A stretch of DNA of 5,072 nt from Sedimenticola sp. (GTDB lineage Bacteria > Pseudomonadota > Gammaproteobacteria > Chromatiales > Chromatiaceae): positions 1-5,072 of the forward strand of contig JALVUB010000236.1 in the NCBI GenBank assembly GCA_027023915.1, read 5' to 3'. A program made the translations under genes and the position numbers. Position 1 is the first letter of the stretch, and each line of letters begins with the position of its first letter. Positions 1 to 5,072 of the stretch are shown in pieces. A model generated the notes under the pieces. It did not search any database, was not told the DNA's origin, and saw only the letters and a list, made by a program, of their open reading frames with translations.

Positions 1-196
1 AGTAATCGGGCTGGAGGAGGACAAGATGCGAGTTCATGGATTAAATCAGAGGTTCCCTTGCGTGATTGAAAATGGTGTTCAAGCCTCACCGGCTAACAGC
101 AGCCCCGCCCTCTGCTTGCTCTTTTACCCCTGTTGCCGCTAGGCTTGCTTTCATGGTGGCCAATCCCTCTCCATCAACGTCGGCTCCCGTATCGCC
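1..196. other. leader region upstream of the glycosyltransferase gene; no assignable gene
   Basis: No convincing gene is visible. Two + strand frames are open from the left edge, one ending at TGA 67-69 and one at TAG 140-142, so either could be the tail of an upstream gene. The second of these also contains an ATG at 26-28 behind a strong Shine-Dalgarno-like AGGAGG (15-20), which would give a 38-residue peptide ending at 142. On the minus strand an ATG at 37-35 opens a frame that runs off the left edge, but it lacks a good ribosome binding site. There is a weak dyad (TTGAA 66-70 with TTCAA 78-82). I see no clear sigma-70 promoter for the downstream gene. Confidence 0.5.
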
Positions 197-1084
197 ATGA
201 GCTCGGACAATCGCCGTCCTGCCATCAGCATCGTGCTACCGGCCTACAATGAAGCAGGCTCGGTGGGCGAGGTGGTTTCCAGGCTGAAACAGGATTTTCC
301 GCAGGCCGAGATCCTGGTGGTGGATGACTGTTCCAGCGACAACACGGCGGAAGAAGCCAGGTCAGCGGGCGCCCGCGTCATCTCACACAGGTACAACATG
401 GGCAACGGCGCCGCGGTAAAAACAGGCGCGCGTAACGCCCGGGGAGAAATTCTGGTTTTCATGGACGCGGACGGGCAGCACAGTTCCGGGGAAGTTCAGA
501 AACTTCTCGACAAGCTTGATAAAGGTTATGAGATGGTCATCGGCGCCCGAAGCATCAAAGGGCAGGCCAACAAAAGAAGGATGCTCGGCAACCTGCTTCT
601 CAACAAACTGGCTTCGATGTTGACGGGTCATAAAATAAAAGACCTCACCTCCGGCTTTCGCGCCGCCCGCGCCGACGCCTTCCGCCAGTTCCTCTATTTG
701 CTGCCCAATGGGTTTTCCTATCCCACCACCTCAACCATGGCGTTCCTTCGCTCTGGCTATTCCGTGGGCTTTGTGCCCATAGAGGTACGCCCCAGAAAAG
801 GAAAGAGCAAAATCCGCCTGATGCGTGACGGGGTGCGTTTTCTGGTCATCATCATGAAAATCACAACCTTGTTTTCCCCCATGCGGGTATTCTTTCCCTT
901 GAGCATGTTTTTCTGGGTTGCCGGCATCGGACGTTACATTTACTTCTATTGGATGACGAACGGTTTTTCCAAGATGGCCGGTGTAATGTTCATCACCGCC
1001 ATGCTGGTGTTTCTGATAGGCTTGGTATCGGAACAGATCACGGCAATGCACTATGCCCTGGCGGAACGAAATCGAGGGCGTTGA
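197..1084 (+). CDS. family 2 glycosyltransferase, DPM/GtrB-like (polyprenyl-phosphate sugar transferase type)
   Basis: The 295-residue protein most likely transfers a sugar from a nucleotide-sugar to a lipid carrier such as polyprenyl phosphate at the cytoplasmic face of the inner membrane; donor and acceptor cannot be read from sequence. A GT-A fold is visible: the N-terminal nucleotide-binding strand (SIVLPAYNEAGSV, residues 11-23), the acidic pair in ILVVDDCSSDNT (D43, D44) and the DXD-like metal site in FMDADGQH (D90, D92). DLTSGFRA (149-156) is typical of DPM-type enzymes. A basic, amphipathic juxtamembrane stretch (about 200-226) precedes two predicted membrane helices (about 229-252 and 260-280), as in GtrB-like and related lipid-linked sugar synthases. 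ATG 197 is the first in-frame start after an in-frame TAG at 140-142, although it has no recognisable Shine-Dalgarno sequence. The gene ends 165 nt before pilB, so cotranscription with pilB is possible but not shown. It is intact, and a role in pilin, O-antigen or other surface glycan synthesis is inference. Confidence 0.9.
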   Translation: MSSDNRRPAISIVLPAYNEAGSVGEVVSRLKQDFPQAEILVVDDCSSDNTAEEARSAGARVISHRYNMGNGAAVKTGARNARGEILVFMDADGQHSSGEVQKLLDKLDKGYEMVIGARSIKGQANKRRMLGNLLLNKLASMLTGHKIKDLTSGFRAARADAFRQFLYLLPNGFSYPTTSTMAFLRSGYSVGFVPIEVRPRKGKSKIRLMRDGVRFLVIIMKITTLFSPMRVFFPLSMFFWVAGIGRYIYFYWMTNGFSKMAGVMFITAMLVFLIGLVSEQITAMHYALAERNRGR

Positions 1085-1141
1085 CAACAGAGTACCCCGA
1101 GAAATTCCAGGTGTCCGCACGGGAGACGTAATCAGTCTTCC

Positions 1142-1178
1142 GGACATGTCCCCGAGCCGAAACAGGCTCTGGATGTCT
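1142..1178. repeat. 10-bp palindrome within an imperfect inverted repeat (possible RNA hairpin)
   Basis: GGACATGTCC at 1142-1151 is a perfect 10-bp palindrome. Its left half can instead pair with downstream sequence: GACAT (1143-1147) with ATGTC (1173-1177), CC (1151-1152) with GG (1171-1172), and GAGCC (1154-1158) with GGCTC (1165-1169) around a 6-nt loop GAAACA. This leaves one mismatch and a 3-nt bulge. The pairing is visible in the sequence; a regulatory role is only a possibility. No T-tract follows, so it is unlikely to be an intrinsic terminator. Confidence 0.55.
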
Positions 1179-1228
1179 TGATGATGCCGCCACAAGGTGT
1201 TACCAGCGTGTGCGAGGAATTCTGACCA

Positions 1229-1240
1229 TTCCCATGGGAA
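1229..1240. repeat. 12-bp perfect palindrome just upstream of the pilB start
   Basis: TTCCCATGGGAA reads identically on both strands and ends 9 nt before the pilB ATG. Its right arm (GGGAA, 1236-1240) is also the only purine-rich stretch at Shine-Dalgarno distance from that ATG, so the element overlaps the likely ribosome-loading site. It could be an operator half-pair bound by a dimeric regulator or could affect translation initiation. A perfect palindrome of this length is expected about once per 5 kb by chance, so function is uncertain. Confidence 0.5.
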
Positions 1241-1249
1241 ACAAGCGTC

Positions 1250-2971
1250 ATGGCTGAAGCAAAAACATCTTCCAATCAACTTCAGGGGCTGGCACGCTTT
1301 CTCATCAATGTTGGTTTGTTGTCTCAAAACGAAGCTGCCGAGGCAATAGAAAAAGCGGCCGCCGCCGATCAGCCACTATTAACCTACCTCATAAACAACA
1401 ATATTCTGGATGCCAGTGAAGTCGCCGTTATTGCGCACCAGGAGCTTGGTCTGCCTCTATTGGACCTCAATGAGGTCAGCCGCGAAACCTTTCCTCTCGA
1501 TCTCGTCAAGTTGGAGCTGGTGGAAAAACACCGGCTGCTGCCCATTTTCAAGCGAGGCAACCGGCTGTTTCTCGCCACCTCTGACCCCACCAATCAGGAA
1601 GGCGCGAAGGAGTTTCAATTCCACACCAACATGTCCATCGAGCTGGTGCTGGTGGAGGAGGACAAGCTCCAACAGGCGCTACAAGAAGCGTCCGAAGAGC
1701 GAGACCGCACCATGGAAGACATGCTCGAGGAAAACCTCGAGAACCTGGAATTTGGACATGGCGAACAATCAGGTGGAGAAGAAGGTGAAGGTCAAGATGT
1801 TGATGAAGCTCCCGTAGTAAGATTCGTCAACAAGATTCTGCTGGACGCCATCCGCAGTGGCACATCGGACATCCACTTCGAACCCTACGAAAAAAGCTAC
1901 CGTATCCGTTTTCGCCAGGATGGCATGTTGTTTGAAAAAGCCTCGCCGCCGGTTTCCCTGGCCCACCGCATCTCTTCACGCCTGAAGGTAATGGCACGAC
2001 TCAACATCGCGGAGCGTCGGGTTCCCCAGGACGGCCGCATCAAGTTGAAGGTCTCCGACAAGCAGGCTATCGATTTTCGCGTGAACACCTGCCCGACGGT
2101 GTATGGTGAAAAAGTGGTCCTGCGGGTTCTTGACTCCAGCGCAGCCGAAGTGGGAATCGATGCACTTGGGTTTGAGAAAGACCAAAAAGAGCTCTTCCTC
2201 AAGGCCATCCACAGGCCTTACGGCATGATTCTGGTTACCGGGCCTACCGGAAGCGGCAAAACAGTATCGCTCTACACCGCGCTCAATATACTCAACCGGC
2301 CGGAAGTGAACATCTCCACGGCAGAGGATCCGGTTGAAATCCAGGTGGAAGGAATCAACCAAGTACACATCAATACCGCCACTGGCCTCACATTCGCCGA
2401 GGCGCTGCGGGCTTTCCTCCGTCAGGACCCGGATATCATCATGGTGGGGGAGATCCGAGATCTGGAAACGGGGGAAATCGCGGTAAAAGCGGCCCAAACC
2501 GGTCACTTGGTGCTCAGCACACTGCACACCAACGACGCGCCCCAAACGCTCACGCGTCTCGCCAACATGGGCATTCCACCTTATAACATTGCTTCCTCGG
2601 TGAACCTCATCATGGCCCAACGGCTGGCACGCCGGCTGTGTGAACATTGCAAAACACCGGAAAAACTGCCACGCAAGGCACTGTTGGAAGAAGGTTTCAC
2701 CGAAGAAGAAGTGGATAGCGGTCTTACTGTATATAAAGCGGTGGGATGCGAGCATTGCACCAACGGCTACAAGGGACGGGTAGGCATCTTTGAACTCATG
2801 CCGGTGAGCGAAGAGATCGGCCGTCTTATCATGCAAGATGGAAATGCCGCTCAGCTCAAGGAACAGGCCATAAAAGAAGGCTATTATTATGACCTTAGAA
2901 CAGCCGGTCTGAAGAAGGTTAAGGCCGGCATCACCAGCTTGGAAGAAATCAACCGCATCACCAAGGACTAA
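1250..2971 (+). CDS. pilB: type IV pilus assembly (extension) ATPase PilB
   Basis: This hexameric cytoplasmic ATPase powers pilus extension by acting on the PilC platform. The 573-residue length is normal for the family. An N-terminal MshEN/T2SSE-N type domain spans about residues 10-145, followed by an acidic linker (146-186, 17 Asp/Glu against 2 Arg). The N2 domain begins near APVVRFVNKILLDA (187-200). The C-terminal ATPase domain shows Walker A GPTGSGKT (331-338), the Asp box STAEDPVEIQVEGINQ (356-371), Walker B DPDIIMVGEIRD (393-404, catalytic Glu401) and the His box TGHLVLSTLHTND (417-429). Two CEHC pairs (C464/C467 and C500/C503) form the tetracysteine zinc site of PilB/GspE proteins. 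TVSLYTALNILN after Walker A and the neighbouring pilC and pilD favour PilB over GspE or the retraction ATPase PilT, which lacks the long N-terminal region. ATG 1250 gives a family-like N-terminus, with only a weak GGGAA (1236-1240) as ribosome binding site. All catalytic motifs are intact. Confidence 0.97.
   Translation: MAEAKTSSNQLQGLARFLINVGLLSQNEAAEAIEKAAAADQPLLTYLINNNILDASEVAVIAHQELGLPLLDLNEVSRETFPLDLVKLELVEKHRLLPIFKRGNRLFLATSDPTNQEGAKEFQFHTNMSIELVLVEEDKLQQALQEASEERDRTMEDMLEENLENLEFGHGEQSGGEEGEGQDVDEAPVVRFVNKILLDAIRSGTSDIHFEPYEKSYRIRFRQDGMLFEKASPPVSLAHRISSRLKVMARLNIAERRVPQDGRIKLKVSDKQAIDFRVNTCPTVYGEKVVLRVLDSSAAEVGIDALGFEKDQKELFLKAIHRPYGMILVTGPTGSGKTVSLYTALNILNRPEVNISTAEDPVEIQVEGINQVHINTATGLTFAEALRAFLRQDPDIIMVGEIRDLETGEIAVKAAQTGHLVLSTLHTNDAPQTLTRLANMGIPPYNIASSVNLIMAQRLARRLCEHCKTPEKLPRKALLEEGFTEEEVDSGLTVYKAVGCEHCTNGYKGRVGIFELMPVSEEIGRLIMQDGNAAQLKEQAIKEGYYYDLRTAGLKKVKAGITSLEEINRITKD
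2963..2967 (+). promoter_or_regulatory. ribosome binding site of pilC inside the pilB 3' end
   Basis: AAGGA lies in the last codons of pilB, 10 nt before the pilC ATG at 2978. It supports that start and makes translation of pilC dependent on a message shared with pilB. Confidence 0.6.
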
Positions 2972-2977
2972 ACCATC

Positions 2978-4234
2978 ATGGCCACCAGAACAGCGGCAGC
3001 ACGACAAAAAAGACGTAAAAGGCAAAGGCCCATCCACAAAACATACGATTACGCCTGGGTTGGAACAGACCGGCGGGGCAACAAGGTCAAGGGCGTAATG
3101 CGCGCGGCCAATGACGCGCTGGTGAAAGCGGATCTGCGCCGTCAGGGCGTGACGCCAATCCGGGTGCAGAAGCAACTCAACCTCCCTTTCTTCAAGCACA
3201 AGATCAAGGCGGCCGACATTGCCATCTTTTCACGGCAGCTGGCCACCATGATTAAAGCCGGCGTGCCGTTGGTTCAGGCCCTGGACATCGTTGCCAAGGG
3301 CAGCAGCAACGCGGCCATGCAGGAGATGATTCTCTCCATAAAAACCGACATCGAGGGAGGCACCTCCCTCACCAACGCTTTGCGCAAGCATCCACTCTAT
3401 TTCGACGACCTCTTCTGCAACCTGGTGGAAGTAGGTGAGCAGGCTGGTGTGCTGGAAACGCTGCTGGACCGGATCGCCACCTACAAGGAGAAGACCGAAT
3501 CCATCAAGAAGAAAATCAAAAAGGCCCTGTTCTATCCCACGGCGGTCATCATCGCCGGCATCGTCGTCAGTGCCATCTTGTTGATCTTCGTGGTGCCCAC
3601 ATTCGAAGAGCTGTTCAAGAGTTTTGGCGCGGAACTGCCTGCTTTTACTCAGCTGGTGATAAACCTGTCGCGTTTTGTTCGTGACCAGTGGGTCTTCATC
3701 CTGTTGGGTATGGCGGCTTCAGTGGTCATCCTGGTCAACCTGTGGAAACGATCTCCCAAATTCCGCGAGCAGATCGACCGCATCATGCTCAAGATGCCCA
3801 TCTTTGGGCCCATATTGCACAAATCGGCGCTGGCTCGTTTTGCCCGCACCACATCAACCATGTTTGCCGCGGGTGTTCCCGTGGTGGAAGCACTCGACTC
3901 CGTGGCTGGAGCAACCGGCAGTGTGATTTATGGTAATGCCATCAAACAGATGCGCGACGATATCACCACTGGCCAATCCCTCAGGCTGGCCATGGATCAG
4001 CAGCCACTCTTTCCCCACATGGTGAGACAGATGGTGGCCATAGGCGAGGAATCGGGTTCGCTGGATGCCATGCTTGGCAAGGTGGCCGACTTCTACGAGG
4101 AGGAAGTGAACAACGCGGTCGACTCTCTCAGCAGCCTGCTGGAACCGCTGATTATGGCCATACTCGGTATTCTGGTGGGCGGCTTGGTAGTGGCCATGTA
4201 TCTGCCCATCTTCAAGTTGGGGTCGGTCATTTGA
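2978..4234 (+). CDS. pilC: type IV pilus inner-membrane platform protein PilC
   Basis: PilC is the polytopic inner-membrane protein that contacts PilB in the cytoplasm and serves as the base on which pilins are assembled. The 418 residues are of normal family length. Two T2SSF domains are visible: the first, about 79-207, opens with FSRQLATMIKAGVPLVQAL and contains VEVGEQAGVLE (150-160); the second, about 286-408, opens with FARTTSTMFAAGVPVVEAL and contains VAIGEESGSLD (353-363). The repeated motifs show the internal duplication of the family. Predicted membrane helices lie at about 186-207, 236-254 and 387-408. The N-terminal 21 residues are strongly basic (nine Arg/Lys, no acidic residue), ahead of the usual YAWVGTDRRGNKVKG segment. 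The start lies 6 nt after the pilB stop, with AAGGA 10 nt upstream. The 3' end overlaps the probable pilD start. It is distinguished from the homologous GspF by its neighbours. Confidence 0.97.
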   Translation: MATRTAAARQKRRKRQRPIHKTYDYAWVGTDRRGNKVKGVMRAANDALVKADLRRQGVTPIRVQKQLNLPFFKHKIKAADIAIFSRQLATMIKAGVPLVQALDIVAKGSSNAAMQEMILSIKTDIEGGTSLTNALRKHPLYFDDLFCNLVEVGEQAGVLETLLDRIATYKEKTESIKKKIKKALFYPTAVIIAGIVVSAILLIFVVPTFEELFKSFGAELPAFTQLVINLSRFVRDQWVFILLGMAASVVILVNLWKRSPKFREQIDRIMLKMPIFGPILHKSALARFARTTSTMFAAGVPVVEALDSVAGATGSVIYGNAIKQMRDDITTGQSLRLAMDQQPLFPHMVRQMVAIGEESGSLDAMLGKVADFYEEEVNNAVDSLSSLLEPLIMAILGILVGGLVVAMYLPIFKLGSVI

Positions 4235-5072
4235 CGGGAGTGTTCGATCTTCTCAAAGAGCCGTTCGTGCTCCTGCCATGCGCTTTTCTGCTTGGCCTTA
4301 TCGTTGGCAGCTTTCTCAATGTTCTCATCCACCGGCTGCCCAAACGGATGGAAGAGGAACTGGACGCGGCCTGCCGGGAGCGGGCCGGTGAAGCAGTGGC
4401 GGCGGAAGCCAACGCCTGGTTCGGCCTGAAATATCTCATCACTCCACCCTCCAACTGCCCCCATTGCGGGCACCACATTCGCTTTTGGGAGAACGTTCCG
4501 GTACTGAGCTGGCTGTGGCAGAAGGGGCGTTGTACCGCTTGTGGTGAAGGCATCTCCGTTCAATACCCGGTGGTCGAGCTGCTGAGCGCCCTGCTCTCGC
4601 TGGTGGTGGCCTGGCATTTCGGCTTTACCTGGCAGACGTTGGCCGCGTTGCTGCTCACCTGGGGCCTGATCGCCATGAGCGCCATCGACATCCGCGTTCA
4701 GCTCTTGCCGGACGTGCTGGTTCTTCCGCTGCTTTGGTTGGGGTTGCTGCTCAACCTGCATGGTCTTCTGTTCACCGATATCCATTCTTCCATTTATGGC
4801 GCGGTGGGCGGCTATCTGTCGTTGTGGTTCATATTCCATCTCTTCCTTCTCATCACCGGCAAGGAAGGGATGGGCTATGGCGACTTCAAGCTGTTTGCCC
4901 TGCTGGGCGCCTGGCTGGGCTGGCAGTACCTGCCGCAGATACTGCTGCTTTCCGCCGCCGTGGGGGCGGTCACCGGCATCGCCCTGGTGGTGATTCGCGG
5001 GCGGGACCGCAATCTCCCCATCCCTTTCGGCCCCTACCTGGCTACCGCCGGTTGGATCGCCATGATGTGGGG
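4231..5072 (+). CDS. pilD: prepilin peptidase / N-methyltransferase PilD, 3' end cut by window edge
   Basis: This bifunctional inner-membrane enzyme cleaves the leader peptide of type IV prepilins and methylates the new N-terminus. The frame stays open for 280 codons to the window end. Residues, counted from TTG 4231, show LLGLIVGSFLNV (20-31), the cytosolic zinc-binding cysteine pairs C76/C79 and C101/C104, the catalytic aspartates D153 (in AIDIRVQLLPD) and D218 (in GMGYGDFK), and several hydrophobic helices. IPFGPYL (264-270) lies near the usual C-terminus, so roughly 10-15 residues are missing to the right. No ATG is available before the conserved region. TTG 4231 overlaps the pilC TGA by 4 nt, has GGGG (4219-4222) 8 nt upstream, and places the GSFLN motif at the same residue number as in Pseudomonas aeruginosa PilD as I recall it. 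GTG 4240 is the alternative start. Overlap with pilC implies translational coupling. PilD may also process type II secretion pseudopilins if the host has them. Confidence 0.95.
   Translation, partial: MTGVFDLLKEPFVLLPCAFLLGLIVGSFLNVLIHRLPKRMEEELDAACRERAGEAVAAEANAWFGLKYLITPPSNCPHCGHHIRFWENVPVLSWLWQKGRCTACGEGISVQYPVVELLSALLSLVVAWHFGFTWQTLAALLLTWGLIAMSAIDIRVQLLPDVLVLPLLWLGLLLNLHGLLFTDIHSSIYGAVGGYLSLWFIFHLFLLITGKEGMGYGDFKLFALLGAWLGWQYLPQILLLSAAVGAVTGIALVVIRGRDRNLPIPFGPYLATAGWIAMMW

Larger units (their letters stand above)
1085..1249. other. intergenic region between the glycosyltransferase gene and pilB
   Basis: This 165-nt gap has no credible coding content and no Rho-independent terminator: its main hairpin (1142-1178) is not followed by a T-run. 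A TTGACA matching the -35 consensus lies at 1081-1086, across the stop codon of the upstream gene, but no acceptable -10 hexamer sits 16-18 nt downstream, and I found no GG-N10-GC sigma-54 element. The gap does hold two perfect palindromes with CATG centres (1142-1151 and 1229-1240). Its size and structure make it the most likely place for pilB-specific control, though the promoter itself is not identified. Confidence 0.6.

Noticed and set aside
1..37. Divergent minus-strand gene start (ATG at 37-35) running off the left edge
   Set aside because: Only 12 codons are visible, with no well-placed ribosome binding site and no recognisable sequence.
98..125. Possible intrinsic terminator: AGCAG (98-102) paired with CTGCT (112-116), followed by TGCTCTTTT
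   Set aside because: The stem is only 5 bp with a 9-nt loop, and the T-tract is interrupted; too weak to call.
134..148. Degenerate sigma-54-like site TGCCGCTAGGCTTGC upstream of the glycosyltransferase gene
   Set aside because: The -12 part TTGC matches, but the essential GG of the -24 element is GC, so the match is not convincing.
1081..1086. TTGACA -35-like hexamer
   Set aside because: It overlaps the glycosyltransferase stop codon and there is no acceptable -10 hexamer 16-18 nt downstream.
949..1131. 60-codon + strand frame overlapping the 3' end of the glycosyltransferase gene
   Set aside because: Most of it lies out of frame inside the conserved C-terminal membrane region, and no domain is recognisable.
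731..1327. 198-codon minus-strand open frame spanning the glycosyltransferase-pilB gap
   Set aside because: It overlaps both real genes antisense, has no recognisable motif, and its His/Gly/Arg-rich translation looks non-coding.
1976..3199. 407-codon open frame on the minus strand opposite pilB and pilC
   Set aside because: It lies wholly antisense to two genes with intact family motifs, has no recognisable domain, and its composition (rich in His, Cys, Arg) is that of a shadow frame from GC-biased coding sequence.
4093..4839. 248-codon minus-strand open frame opposite pilC and pilD
   Set aside because: It is antisense to conserved pilD; the Gln/His/Pro-rich translation shows no family features.
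1..5072. Mobile elements, CRISPR arrays, tRNA/rRNA genes or a novel defence or other system
   Set aside because: No direct repeat array, transposase, integrase, attachment-site repeat or RNA-gene signature was seen; the window is accounted for by a conventional pilBCD operon and a glycosyltransferase gene.

Overview
The window carries a type IV pilus (T4P) assembly cluster, pilB-pilC-pilD on the + strand, preceded by a family 2 glycosyltransferase gene. Gene order, the close match of PilD to the Pseudomonas-type prepilin peptidase (my recollection of that family) and the moderately GC-rich coding sequence suggest a gammaproteobacterium. I cannot name a genus from the sequence alone.

Layout: 1-196 is a leader region with no gene I can assign. 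197-1084 encodes a DPM/GtrB-like polyprenyl-phosphate glycosyltransferase with two C-terminal membrane helices. 1085-1249 is a gap holding two perfect palindromes and an imperfect hairpin. 1250-2971 is pilB (assembly ATPase). 2978-4234 is pilC (inner-membrane platform protein). 4231 to the right edge is pilD (prepilin peptidase/N-methyltransferase), which starts at a non-ATG codon overlapping the pilC stop and is cut by the window end about a dozen residues before its expected C-terminus.

How the genes work together: PilD cleaves and N-methylates type IV prepilins. PilC is the membrane platform on which pilins are assembled, and PilB supplies the ATP-driven motion for extension. The 6-nt gap between pilB and pilC and the 4-nt overlap between pilC and pilD indicate one transcript and probable translational coupling. 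No pilin gene lies in the window. In the well-known pilA-pilBCD arrangement a pilin gene sits upstream of pilB, but here a sugar transferase occupies the immediately upstream same-strand position. A link to pilin or surface glycosylation is possible but is inference only.

I found no evidence of a previously undescribed system. The core is a conventional T4P operon with intact catalytic motifs. The points worth a second look are the glycosyltransferase neighbour, the palindromes ahead of pilB, the oppositely charged PilB linker and PilC N-tail, and an uncertain small ORF at the left edge.
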